Below, one piece after another: positions 26,459-35,304 of a DNA stretch of 64,000 nt. The stretch spans positions 5,412 to 69,411 of the forward strand of contig CAZAZP010000003.1 of assembly GCA_964489695.1 (NCBI GenBank). Reading direction: 5' to 3'. The stretch is from CAYUXU01 sp964489695 (GTDB lineage Bacteria; Bacillota_I; Bacilli_A; Erysipelotrichales; Erysipelotrichaceae). A program made the position numbers and the translations under genes. The notes beneath the pieces are model-generated. The model made no database searches. It was not told the DNA's origin and saw only the letters and a list, made by a program, of their open reading frames with translations. The stretch's first letter is position 1. Each line of letters begins with the position of its first letter.

Positions 26459-27955
26459 TTATTTAGGCTTAAATAATTGCGTTGCTTGAATTGCTTGGCG
26501 CCAATTGGCAAGATAGCGAGCACTTTCACTTTTTGAAAGCATCGGATAAATAGTTTCACTTGTAGTGACACTGGCTAAAAGATCGCTTTTATTTTGCCAG
26601 TAACCACATGCTAAGCCTGCTAAATAAGCGGCTCCTAAGGCAGTAGTTTCTAAAATCGGGGGTAAAATAACCGGCTTTTGTAACAGATCAGCTTGCCATT
26701 GTAAGAGAAACTTATTCGCACTAGCCCCACCATCAACCCGTAAATCAATGATTTTTAATGCGGTATCAGCTTCCATCGCTGTTAAAATATCATAAGTTTG
26801 ATAAGCCAAAGACTCTAAAGTCGCCCGAATCAATTCAGCCCGAGTCGTGCCTCTAGTTAATCCAAAAATTGCCCCTTGTGCTTGTTCATCCCAATAAGGC
26901 GCTCCTAAGCCAGTAAAAGCTGGCACAATATAAACCCCACCATTATCTGCTAACCGACTCGCGATGGCTTCACTATCGCTAGTTTGTTTTAATATTTCAA
27001 GACCATCCCGTAACCATTGTAAGGCAGCTCCAGCCACAAAAACACTACCTTCTAAAGCATAGACAACTTCTGCCCCAATTTGCCAAGCAACCGTCGCAAG
27101 TAAACCATATTGACTTAGTTGCGGTTTATTACCCGTGTTCATGAGCATGAAGCAACCCGTACCATAAGTATTTTTAACCATCCCTGGCTCAAAACACCGT
27201 TGACCAAATAGAGCTGCTTGCTGGTCACCTACTACCGCACCAATTGGAACTTCAGCTTGAAACACAGTCGCCGCTGTCGTGCCATAAATTGCTGAAGTAG
27301 GTTTGATAGTTGGTAACATTTTCATCGGAATTTGCCAAATATCACAAAGAGTTGAATCCCAAGCTAAGGTATTGATGTCCATTAATAAAGTCCGAGAAGC
27401 ATTGGAAACATCGGTTAAATGTAGTTTACCAGCCGTCATTTGATAAACCAACCAACTATCCACCGTTCCAAATAGAAGTTCACCTTGCTCGGCCCGTTTT
27501 TGGCCAGCTGGTACTTGGTCTAAAATCCAGCGAATTTTACTAGCAGAAAAATATGGGTCAATCAATAAACCTGTTTTTTCTTTAATCAATGGTGCAAGTC
27601 CTTGTTGGCGGACCTGTTCGCATAACTCACGGGTTTGACGCGACTGCCAAACAATCGCTGGATAAACTGGTTTCCCACTAGCCTTATCCCAGACAATGGT
27701 CGTTTCACGCTGATTAGTAATTCCAATCGCCGCAATTGCTTTAATCGATACCTGAGCCTTCGCTAGACTTTCAAAGACGACAGCTAAAACAGATTCCCAA
27801 ATCGCAATGGGATCTTGCTCAATCCAGCCCGGGGCAGGATAATTACTAGCTAGTTCTTTTTGCGCTTGACTAACAATCTGGCTTTGACGATTAAAGATAA
27901 TGGCGCGAGAACTGCTAGTGCCTTGATCAATGGCCAGAATATATTGTTGTTTCAT
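26459..27955 (-). CDS. glpK: Glycerol kinase
   Basis: Phosphorylates glycerol to glycerol-3-phosphate. FGGY family: AIDQGTSSSRAIIF at the N-terminus, GWIEQDP, the NQRET substrate segment and VDGGASANKFLLQWQADLL in the C-terminal domain. Length 498 aa, complete. The segment that carries the HPr-phosphorylated His in Enterococcus/Bacillus GlpK reads YGTTAATVFQAEVPIG here and has no His, so PTS activation by that route is unlikely. Its ATG overlaps the methyltransferase stop. No glpF or glpO is adjacent. Confidence 0.96.
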   Translation of the reverse strand: MKQQYILAIDQGTSSSRAIIFNRQSQIVSQAQKELASNYPAPGWIEQDPIAIWESVLAVVFESLAKAQVSIKAIAAIGITNQRETTIVWDKASGKPVYPAIVWQSRQTRELCEQVRQQGLAPLIKEKTGLLIDPYFSASKIRWILDQVPAGQKRAEQGELLFGTVDSWLVYQMTAGKLHLTDVSNASRTLLMDINTLAWDSTLCDIWQIPMKMLPTIKPTSAIYGTTAATVFQAEVPIGAVVGDQQAALFGQRCFEPGMVKNTYGTGCFMLMNTGNKPQLSQYGLLATVAWQIGAEVVYALEGSVFVAGAALQWLRDGLEILKQTSDSEAIASRLADNGGVYIVPAFTGLGAPYWDEQAQGAIFGLTRGTTRAELIRATLESLAYQTYDILTAMEADTALKIIDLRVDGGASANKFLLQWQADLLQKPVILPPILETTALGAAYLAGLACGYWQNKSDLLASVTTSETIYPMLSKSESARYLANWRQAIQATQLFKPK

Positions 27956-28686
27956 AAAGATCCTTCCTGACGCCGAAAATGATAAAGCATAATGCTAGCT
28001 GCTATTGCTACATTTAAAGATTCAACTGCGGCTTGCGGTATTTTAATTTGGTTGGAAATATTTTTTCGGATAAGTTCGCTAACTCCTTGGCCTTCATTTC
28101 CAAAGATCAAACCCAGCATATCTTGATTAGGTACTTGTTCTAATGCTAACTTTGCTTCGGCTGTCGCGATATATAGTGGAATGTTGACTGCTTGTAAACT
28201 AGCTAAATAAGGTAAAACTGCCCCACTTTTAACACTAATCCCAAAAATCGCACCTTGGGTCGCTCTAATTAGTTTAGGATTATATTGGTCAGTTCCACCT
28301 GCTAAAAAAACTTCATCAAAGCCAAAGGCCAACGCTGAACGAATAATGGTTCCAACATTGCCTGGATCTTGAACTTCATCTAAAATTATTACTTTATTTA
28401 AGTTATTTGGTTTCACCGTGAAGTAGCGACAGACTGCTACGACAGGCGAACCAGAAATCGTCGCTGAGAGTTTTTTTAAAATTGTGGGACTAACCACTAC
28501 ATCAGCCTGATACAACTCTTTAAACTCAGCCGTGGTAATGACTGTTTTAACGATCTGGGCGGCCCGCGCTGCCGCTAAAAGATGTTCACCTTCCACCAAA
28601 AACTCTTGCGCTAAATCACGATATTTCTTTTGCTGTAATTTTTGCCAAGCTTTAATCTTTTGATTAGCTTGCGATGTTAGTTCCAC
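27952..28686 (-). CDS. SpoU (TrmH) family RNA 2'-O-methyltransferase
   Basis: SPOUT-class enzyme that methylates a ribose in rRNA or tRNA. An N-terminal substrate-binding domain (about 1-90) is followed by the three SpoU motifs: DEVQDPGNVGTIIRSA, LIFGNEGQGV and IPQAAVESLNVAIAASIMLY. Length 244 aa. The start is GTG at 28686 with GAGGTGAG upstream. The target site is not predictable. Confidence 0.92.
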   Translation of the reverse strand: MELTSQANQKIKAWQKLQQKKYRDLAQEFLVEGEHLLAAARAAQIVKTVITTAEFKELYQADVVVSPTILKKLSATISGSPVVAVCRYFTVKPNNLNKVIILDEVQDPGNVGTIIRSALAFGFDEVFLAGGTDQYNPKLIRATQGAIFGISVKSGAVLPYLASLQAVNIPLYIATAEAKLALEQVPNQDMLGLIFGNEGQGVSELIRKNISNQIKIPQAAVESLNVAIAASIMLYHFRRQEGSL

Positions 28687-28718
28687 CTACTCACCTCACT
28701 TTTGCAACGATTAACTAG

Positions 28719-29216
28719 TTATTTTAATTCTTCGGGTTTGATTAAACGAAAATCAACATGGCAATAACCGCGGGGGTTTTTCACCAAATAAGCTTGATGT
28801 TCTTCTTCGGCTAAATAAAACGCAGTCAATGGTTCAATTTCAACCGCTAACGGTTTTTGGTATTGAAGTTGCAACTGTTGGAAAAAGTTAGAAATAACCG
28901 CTTGCTCTTGCTCAGTTTGATAATAAACACCAGTGCGATATTGAGGACCAATATCATTACCTTGCTGATTGATACTAGTTGGATCAATCATCCGAGCTAA
29001 GTGTTCCAATATCTTGACTAAACTTATCACTTGTGGATCATAAGTTAAGCGTACGGCTTCGGTATGGCCAGTAGTTGATGTACAAACTTCGCGATAACTG
29101 GGTTGCTTGAGCCAACCTTGCGCGTAACCAGCCTCACTAGCTTCAATTCCTTGTAAGCGACGATAATATTCCGCTACACCCCAAAAGCAGCCACCTGCTA
29201 CTACAATCGTGTTCAT
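28719..29216 (-). CDS. msrA: Peptide methionine (S)-S-oxide reductase
   Basis: Repairs oxidised methionine. GGCFWG with the nucleophilic Cys lies at the N-terminus, followed by GYAQG, the TGHTEAVRLTYDP segment and EEEHQAYL. Length 165 aa. I use ATG at 29216, with AGGTGAG just before it, inside the end of ileS; a GTG at 29225 is also in frame. Likely expressed from the ileS T-box transcript. Confidence 0.95.
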   Translation of the reverse strand: MNTIVVAGGCFWGVAEYYRRLQGIEASEAGYAQGWLKQPSYREVCTSTTGHTEAVRLTYDPQVISLVKILEHLARMIDPTSINQQGNDIGPQYRTGVYYQTEQEQAVISNFFQQLQLQYQKPLAVEIEPLTAFYLAEEEHQAYLVKNPRGYCHVDFRLIKPEELK

Positions 29217-29217
29217 C

Positions 29218-31938
29218 TTACTCACCTAATACAGCTTGACAACGTGGGCATAAACCAGCTTCATCAGGCTCAGCGGTAATATTCCAACAACGCGGACAAG
29301 TTGTTCCAACTGCTTTATCAATCGTTACTGCTAAATCAGCTGATTCATTACTGACTAAATTAACTTGGCTAATAGTTAACCATTGAGCTAAATCTTCCTT
29401 TAAATATTTTTCAACCAAGACGTAATCAGCTTGATTAACTTTAATACTAGCCGCGGCTTCAAGTGGTTTTCCAATCACTTTTTCATTTCGTGCTTCTTCA
29501 AGTTGTTTAAAGACCACTTCTCGTAAGGCAAATAACCGTTTAAAATCTTGTTTTAGTTGTTCACTATTTTTAATTTCCAAGTTGCTAGCAAACTCTAATG
29601 TATGAACGGTAACTCCACTTGGATTAAAGAACCCATAAATTTCTTCAGCGGTATAAACTAAAATCGGGGCCCATAAGCGGACTAAAGCATCAGTTAATAA
29701 CCATAAAACTGTTTGAACTTGACGTCGCCGGTTAGCTGTTTGTTTTTCAATATATAAAATATCTTTAGTAAAATCTAAATAGTAAGCACTTAGTTCACGT
29801 GACATAAATACCATCAAACTATTACTAACAGTTAAAAAATCAAAGCGTTCATAAGCTTGACTTGCTTTAGCTTGAATATCCGCAAATAAAGCTAAAAGAT
29901 GTTGATCAACTAAGGTTAATTCATTTAGCGAAAGCAAATCTTTTTGTGGATCAAAATCAGCTGGATTAAGATTACCTAACATAAAGCGGAACGTATTACG
30001 AATCTTGCGATAATGTTCGCTAATTTGTTTTAAGATGTCATCGCCAATCCGGACATCTTGTTTAAAATCAATGGTCGCACACCATAAGCGGAAAGTATCA
30101 GCTCCATAAACATCAATCACCGCAATTGGATCTACGATATTACCAATCGACTTACTCATTTTATTGCCTTTATTATCTAAGACATAGCCATGAGAAATAA
30201 CCGATTTATAAGGTGCTTGTTGGCGAGTCGCTAAACCGACGATTAACGAAGAGTTAAACCAACCCCGGTATTGATCACTACCTTCAAAATATAAATCAGC
30301 TGGATATGGTAAGCCTCGTGCATTGAGAATTTGATGGCTACTACCAGAATCAAACCAGACATCCATAATATCGGTTTCTTTACGGAAACGGCCATTAGGA
30401 CTAGCAGGATGTTTAAAACCGACTGGTAATAATTCTTCAGCACTTAACTCAAACCAAATATTACTGCCATGTGTCCGAAATAAATCTGCTAAATGTTCAA
30501 ACACTTTTTTATCCATCAGCGGAGTATCATCTTCAGCGTAAATAATCGGAATTGGTAAACCCCAAAGCCGTTGGCGGGAAATACACCAATCGCCACGTTC
30601 TTTGATCATACTATAAAGTCGTGCTTCACCCCATTCGTTTTCCCAGCGCACTTTACTAATTTCGCTTAATAATTGTTCGCGAATTTTATCAATTGAAGCA
30701 AACCATTGTACGGTAGCCCGATAAATTACCGGAGCCTTCATGCGATCATCATATGGATAGCTGTGAGTAATAAATTCTAGTGATAATAAATTACCTAACT
30801 CTTCTAGCTTTAACGTAATAGTTTTATTCGCTTCATCTACAAACTGGCCGGCTAGAAATTCACCGGCTTCAGCTGTCATTAAACCTTTTTCATCAACCGG
30901 ACAAAAAGCTGGTAAACCATATTTTTGGGCCACATAAAAGTCTTCTAACCCATGGCCAGGTGCGGTATGGACACAACCAGTACCATCTTCCGCGGTAACA
31001 TGGTCTCCCAAAATAACCAAAGAAGGTCGATCGGGATAAAAGGGATGCTTAACCGTAATTAATTCCAAATCTTTACCACGATATGTGGCTAATACTTCAT
31101 AATCATTCAAGTCAAATTTTTCCATTAATTCAGCCACTTTATCCGCTAAGACAATTAAGTTACCTTTAGCTGTTTTAACTTTCGCATAAGTAAAATCTGG
31201 ATGTAAAGCAACCGCTAAATTAGCGGGAATGGTCCAAGGTGTTGTGGTCCAAATTACAAAATAATCAGCTTCAGTTAAAATACCTTTACCATCTGAAACT
31301 TGAAAAGCCACAAAAATTGCGGGATCCTTTTTATCATGGTAAACAATCTCTGATTCTGCTAAGGCACTTTCCGAAGCATAAGACCAATAAACCGGTTTTA
31401 GACCTTGATAAATCAGTCCAGCTAAAGCCATTTTAGCGAAAGCTTGCACTTGGTCAGCTTCAAAATCTTTCGTCAGTGTGATATAAGGGTGTTGATAATC
31501 CGCAATTGCTCCTAAGCGTTCCATTGTTGCTTTTTGGATTTCAATTTGTTTTAACGCATAATTATGACAAGCAGCACGAAAGTCCTGAGGAGTAACTTTT
31601 TTTCGATCAACCCCTTGTTTAATTACCGCATTTTCAATTGGTAATCCATGAGTATCCCAACCGGGAATAAAGGGAGTTAGATAACCACTCATTGCTTTCG
31701 AGCGAATTACGAAATCTTTTAAAACGCGATTCATTGCGGTGCCCGCATGTAAATTACCATTGGCATACGGTGGCCCATCATGTAAAACATATAAGGCTTG
31801 ATCTTTACGGGCCGCTAATAAGCGTTCATAGTGCTTACTAGCTTGCCAACTTGCTAAAATTGCTGGCTCTTTCTTTGGTAAGTTGCCGCGCATTTCAAAT
31901 GCAGTATTCGGCATCAGTAACGTATCTTTATAATCCAT
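29218..31938 (-). CDS. ileS: Isoleucyl-tRNA synthetase
   Basis: Class I synthetase charging tRNA-Ile, with editing of Val. HIGH motif in DGPPYANGNLHAGTA near residue 55, KMSKS in NKMSKSIGN near 595, and a C-terminal zinc finger (CPRCW...CPRC) at about 885-902, typical of the bacterial type. Full length 906 aa, AAAGGAG before the ATG. Controlled by the T-box leader just upstream. It follows sepF-divIVA, a common placement in Bacillota. Confidence 0.98.
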   Translation of the reverse strand: MDYKDTLLMPNTAFEMRGNLPKKEPAILASWQASKHYERLLAARKDQALYVLHDGPPYANGNLHAGTAMNRVLKDFVIRSKAMSGYLTPFIPGWDTHGLPIENAVIKQGVDRKKVTPQDFRAACHNYALKQIEIQKATMERLGAIADYQHPYITLTKDFEADQVQAFAKMALAGLIYQGLKPVYWSYASESALAESEIVYHDKKDPAIFVAFQVSDGKGILTEADYFVIWTTTPWTIPANLAVALHPDFTYAKVKTAKGNLIVLADKVAELMEKFDLNDYEVLATYRGKDLELITVKHPFYPDRPSLVILGDHVTAEDGTGCVHTAPGHGLEDFYVAQKYGLPAFCPVDEKGLMTAEAGEFLAGQFVDEANKTITLKLEELGNLLSLEFITHSYPYDDRMKAPVIYRATVQWFASIDKIREQLLSEISKVRWENEWGEARLYSMIKERGDWCISRQRLWGLPIPIIYAEDDTPLMDKKVFEHLADLFRTHGSNIWFELSAEELLPVGFKHPASPNGRFRKETDIMDVWFDSGSSHQILNARGLPYPADLYFEGSDQYRGWFNSSLIVGLATRQQAPYKSVISHGYVLDNKGNKMSKSIGNIVDPIAVIDVYGADTFRLWCATIDFKQDVRIGDDILKQISEHYRKIRNTFRFMLGNLNPADFDPQKDLLSLNELTLVDQHLLALFADIQAKASQAYERFDFLTVSNSLMVFMSRELSAYYLDFTKDILYIEKQTANRRRQVQTVLWLLTDALVRLWAPILVYTAEEIYGFFNPSGVTVHTLEFASNLEIKNSEQLKQDFKRLFALREVVFKQLEEARNEKVIGKPLEAAASIKVNQADYVLVEKYLKEDLAQWLTISQVNLVSNESADLAVTIDKAVGTTCPRCWNITAEPDEAGLCPRCQAVLGE

Positions 31939-31954
31939 ATTTACTCCTTTATAA

Positions 31955-32150
31955 TAAAAAAAGCGTCGCTAAGGACGCAATAACGTGGTACCACCTTAGT
32001 TTATGCTGACGCATACCCTCAATTACTTTAACGCAGTACTACGATAACTCTTACTAGCTTCTGAGCTATAACTCGCAAGTGATAATTGATTAACATCTTG
32101 ATTTATTTGCACCAACCATAAATTCTCTATTTACCAACATTAATCATTTT
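31955..32150 (-). promoter_or_regulatory. T-box riboswitch (isoleucine) upstream of ileS
   Basis: The minus strand carries the T-box AAGGTGGTACCACG (31984-31997) and a terminator stem GCGTC/GACGC with a T run (31955-31978). Stem I with an AGAGA bulge lies at about 32050-32150. AUC triplets followed by A are present in Stem I, as expected for an Ile specifier, but I could not settle which one is read. Antitermination by uncharged tRNA-Ile would raise ileS and msrA. Confidence 0.92.
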
Positions 32151-32164
32151 GTCTTGTTCTTCGC

Positions 32165-32614
32165 TTATATTTCTTTTAACCACGCAATATTTGGTGGTTC
32201 ATTAATTTGAATACTGGCCATTAAGGCCTCAATCTTTAATAACTTACTTTGAACTTCTTCTTTCGCTAAACCTAATTCTTGATTTAGACGGGCTATTTCA
32301 ATCAATAAGATTTTTGCACTGGCTAGTGCTTCCCCGATAATTTCATCCGCATTATGTTGGGCAGCGGCAATAATTTGATTAGCTTCCGTTAAGACCAGTT
32401 GCGATTGATTCGTTTTCAGTAATTTAGCTTTCGCCATAATAATTGCTTGTTTCAAGTTATTTACTTCTTGATAAAGCTCTTTCATACGCTTATCATAGGT
32501 TTCAATTAACAGATTCTTATTACTCAATTCCTGCTGTAAGGTCGCAATATAAGCATCAACGGTGGCTTTATCATAGCCTTTTAGCACCGTTTTGAAAGTG
32601 GCTGGTTTACTCAT
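32165..32614 (-). CDS. divIVA: DivIVA-domain cell-division protein
   Basis: Coiled-coil protein that marks curved membrane at poles and septum. The N-terminal lipid-binding segment (FKTVLKGYDKATVDAYI) and a long coiled coil of about 25-130 are visible. At 149 aa it is a short member. It overlaps sepF by 8 bases and has no strong ribosome site of its own, so coupling is likely. The ylmG and ylmH genes that usually stand between sepF and divIVA are missing. Confidence 0.85.
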   Translation of the reverse strand: MSKPATFKTVLKGYDKATVDAYIATLQQELSNKNLLIETYDKRMKELYQEVNNLKQAIIMAKAKLLKTNQSQLVLTEANQIIAAAQHNADEIIGEALASAKILLIEIARLNQELGLAKEEVQSKLLKIEALMASIQINEPPNIAWLKEI

Positions 32615-32996
32615 TAGCTTCTAAAGTAATCTCGCCGTCGACACCAATCGATTTAGGTGTACATAAGACCACGTTATGACCAATTTTTTGAATCGTGCCA
32701 TCTAGTGCAAAGACAACACCTGTTAAAACATCGATACAACGTTGGGCGTCTTCGCGGATTAAGCGATGCAGGTTAACCACCGCTGCTCGGCGTTGTTTTA
32801 AATGACTCGCAATCTCTTCGGCTTCATCAAAAGATCGTGGTTCAAAGAGTACCATCCGAATATCCGTTGGCATCTTCGGAACATTTTTATTCCGTGGATT
32901 TTCATATTGACTAATAGCCTGGACTTCTTCTTCCGTTAATTCCAGAATTTCATCATCCGGTGCAATAAAATCTTTCAATTTTTTTGTAATACTCAT
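32607..32996 (-). CDS. sepF: Cell division protein SepF
   Basis: Membrane-binding protein that aligns FtsZ filaments at the septum. The C-terminal domain shows FEPRSFDEAEEIASHLKQRRAAVVNL and the DVLTGVVFALDGTIQKIG segment that define the family; the N-terminus is an amphipathic helix. 129 aa is complete. TAAGGAGG precedes the ATG. With DivIVA and MurI it indicates a walled, septating cell. Confidence 0.94.
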   Translation of the reverse strand: MSITKKLKDFIAPDDEILELTEEEVQAISQYENPRNKNVPKMPTDIRMVLFEPRSFDEAEEIASHLKQRRAAVVNLHRLIREDAQRCIDVLTGVVFALDGTIQKIGHNVVLCTPKSIGVDGEITLEANE

Positions 32997-33100
32997 AGCA
33001 ACCTCCTTATCAGTTGATTAATACACCTGAAAAGCTACCTGTATCATACCATAAAGCCCAACTACTGAAAAGAAAAACTGTTGGTTTTAAGAAATATCCG

Positions 33101-33436
33101 TTACCGCCAAAAACCAGCTAAATCACTGATAAAGCGGTCAAGAAAGTTGTGTTCACCCAGCGTATTTATCTTAAAAAATACAGCTTGACTACCACCGGAA
33201 GTAATCGCCGATAAAAAAAGCTGATTTCCTTCACCTAGTAAAGTCACATTTAAACTAACCCGATTACTACCAAAATAACTAAAACGTTCAAAAACTCGAA
33301 TTGCTAGCTGCAACTCACCAGCTTGAAAGTCACTTTTTTCCTCTAAGGTAGCGGATAAACTACTTAAGCCGGCAGTTTCAATTGCTTGTAGTAACTGATT
33401 AAAATTTCCGGTAAAGCGTTGTTCAAATTTAGCCAA
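33101..33436 (-). CDS. DUF6054-like protein of unknown function
   Basis: Resembles small proteins now grouped as DUF6054, recognised by the segment VFERFSYFGSNRVSLNVTL and the block LSAITSGGSQAVFFKINT. 111 aa, no signal or membrane segment. The start is TTG at 33436 with AAGGAG six bases upstream. No function is known to me. It sits alone between the sepF unit and hpf. Confidence 0.7.
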   Translation of the reverse strand: MAKFEQRFTGNFNQLLQAIETAGLSSLSATLEEKSDFQAGELQLAIRVFERFSYFGSNRVSLNVTLLGEGNQLFLSAITSGGSQAVFFKINTLGEHNFLDRFISDLAGFWR

Positions 33437-33449
33437 TTTAATCTCCTTT

Positions 33450-33480
33450 TATAAAAAAGCCAGCCTGAGCTGGCTGGTTT
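33450..33480 (-). terminator. terminator after hpf
   Basis: GCCAGC/GCTGGC stem with a 4-base loop (33459-33474), followed on the minus strand by a run of T. It ends the hpf transcript and just precedes the DUF6054 ribosome site. Confidence 0.85.
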
Positions 33481-34018
33481 ATTCTGTTTCTAGTAAACCA
33501 TATCCGCCATCATGGCGTTTGTAAACTACTGCATAACTATCAGTTTCATTATCAATATAAATGAAAAATGAATGACCAAGCATTTCCATTTGGAGAATAG
33601 CTTCGTCTAAATCCATCAAAACTGGTTTGATTTGTTTAGTTCTAACTAGGCTATCATCGATCTCTTCATCTGTTACAGTAGTTTGATCAATCTCTTCTAA
33701 AAATGTTTTAGCCAACTTTTCACCATGTTTTTTGGTTAACCGCGTTTTTTGGCGTCGAATTTGGTCTTGGAGCCGATCAACAATCAAATCAATCGCTGAA
33801 TAAAAATCTTCATGGTCAGCTTCAGCTCGTAATAATGCGACTTTAGTTGGAATCGTTACTTCTAATCTTTGAAACGTCGGATAGTTTTTAACCAAAACAT
33901 TAACACTGGTATTCTCATCAATTAGAAAGAATTTATTGAGGAACTGGAGCTTCTTTTCTACACGATTGCGCATCCCTTCAGTAACCTTGATGTTTTTACC
34001 ATGTATGGCTATTTTCAT
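33479..34018 (-). CDS. hpf: Ribosome hibernation promoting factor, long form
   Basis: Dimerises 70S ribosomes into inactive 100S particles in stationary phase. N-terminal S30AE domain (MKIAIHGKNIKVTEGMRNRVEKKL...) and a separate C-terminal dimerisation domain (SYAVVYKRHDGGYGLLE), making the long form found in Bacillota. 179 aa. AGAGGAGG precedes the start. Single-gene unit ended by a clear terminator. Confidence 0.96.
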   Translation of the reverse strand: MKIAIHGKNIKVTEGMRNRVEKKLQFLNKFFLIDENTSVNVLVKNYPTFQRLEVTIPTKVALLRAEADHEDFYSAIDLIVDRLQDQIRRQKTRLTKKHGEKLAKTFLEEIDQTTVTDEEIDDSLVRTKQIKPVLMDLDEAILQMEMLGHSFFIYIDNETDSYAVVYKRHDGGYGLLETE

Positions 34019-34080
34019 AAATTATTCCTCCTCTATTGTTAATTATATTATAACCTATTTAACGATTTATTGTGTGGTAT

Positions 34081-34683
34081 CTACATAATTGATTGGAGAA
34101 ATTTATAAAATAAATATAAGCTAGCTGAACCAAGCTCTTCTTCGCTCCAAATACGTTGTTGCTGATTGACCAACGTTTCAAACTCACTTTGACAAAAAGA
34201 ATCACGAACACTAGCTAAGCTATAGTTATCATTCATTTTAATATCATAAAGATAACCTTCAACAAAAATAGTTCCCGCATCAACAATTCGGTCCTTTAAA
34301 GCTAAGATGCTTTCTGCTAAGGCCGGCTGACGAGCTGCTAATTGATCAATTTGGCGGGCTAGGTAACGTTTTTTAACATAAACTAGAATTGTTCCACTTG
34401 GCGGTAATTGAGCTAATAGGTTTTCTATTACTGCTGTTTCTGTTAACTCAAGCTCATTTGAACCAAAGTGTTCAAGCGACTCATTAAATAAATCTAAGGA
34501 ATATGCTCGTAAGTGTGAAGTGAAGTCGGCTGCTGATTGCCACTTTAAAGCGAGAAATGCTACTGGTTCGTTGATTTGTTTTAGCCACATCTTGAGCGCT
34601 AGTTTTTCAAGATAGCGACCATCTCCCTTTCGTGCTTTTAACTGGGCATACTGAGTCTTCCCAAAGGTTGCTTGCTGTTCCAT
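34081..34683 (-). CDS. Hypothetical protein, possibly a degenerate DUF2779-like domain
   Basis: I do not recognise this gene with certainty. The second half (TILVYVKKRYLARQIDQL...ILALKDRIVDAGTIFVEGYLY...NYSLASV...EELGSASLYLFYKFL) runs parallel to the end of DUF2779 nuclease-like proteins, which read LVYNKSFE...L..RIVDL...GYY...SYSIK. The N-terminal half lacks the acidic D-F-E strand expected of an active nuclease. 200 aa, soluble, no close partner genes. It may be a divergent binding protein or a decaying fragment. Confidence 0.4.
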   Translation of the reverse strand: MEQQATFGKTQYAQLKARKGDGRYLEKLALKMWLKQINEPVAFLALKWQSAADFTSHLRAYSLDLFNESLEHFGSNELELTETAVIENLLAQLPPSGTILVYVKKRYLARQIDQLAARQPALAESILALKDRIVDAGTIFVEGYLYDIKMNDNYSLASVRDSFCQSEFETLVNQQQRIWSEEELGSASLYLFYKFLQSIM

Positions 34684-34758
34684 CTTTCCTCCCGATATTT
34701 TACTTGTTACTTGATATCTAAAGCTTAAACTTATTTTGCTTAATTCGCTAGTAATTCG

Positions 34759-35304
34759 CTAAATTAACCCAAAAATAAAGCCACTAACGCCAGCTAAGAG
34801 AATCACGATAATTGGGGATAGTTTAAATTTCGTTAAGGCTAATAAACTACCGCCAACTATGAAAGTAGTAAAGAGTAAACTAGTTATATCTTTAGTCATA
34901 GCTGGCCATAAATTTAACAATAGTAAATAAGCCGCATAACTAATCAAAGCTAGTACAGCTGGTCTTAGACCATAAAAGAGATTTTGATAATAAGCGGCTT
35001 TTTGAATCGTTTTTAAACTTTTCGCAACGACTAACATTAACAGCATGCCGGGTAAAAATACTGCTAGACTAGCAATTAGACCACCACCAAAACCAGCTAC
35101 GCGATAGCCAACAAAGGTTGCTAAATTAATGCCAATTGGACCAGGGGTTGATTCAGAGATTGCAATCATATTAATGAGCTCCGCATAAGTGTACCACTGA
35201 TATTTACTAGCTAAGTTAATTAAAAATGGTAAAGTAGCTAAACCACCACCAATACTCAATAAGCCAATTAATAAAAACTCTTTTAAAAGCAATAAATAAA
35301 TCAT
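34759..35304 (-). CDS. Chromate transporter family (CHR) protein, half-size subunit 2
   Basis: Membrane protein of the CHR superfamily. The SIGGGLATLPFL segment and ISESTPGPIGINLATFVGYRVAGF motif are the CHR signatures, and about six membrane helices fit the 181 residues. Half-size members usually work as a pair with the other half, which is the immediately upstream gene (4-base ATGA overlap). Chromate is the name-giving substrate, but the physiological anion is unknown. Confidence 0.85.
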   Translation of the reverse strand: MIYLLLLKEFLLIGLLSIGGGLATLPFLINLASKYQWYTYAELINMIAISESTPGPIGINLATFVGYRVAGFGGGLIASLAVFLPGMLLMLVVAKSLKTIQKAAYYQNLFYGLRPAVLALISYAAYLLLLNLWPAMTKDITSLLFTTFIVGGSLLALTKFKLSPIIVILLAGVSGFIFGLI

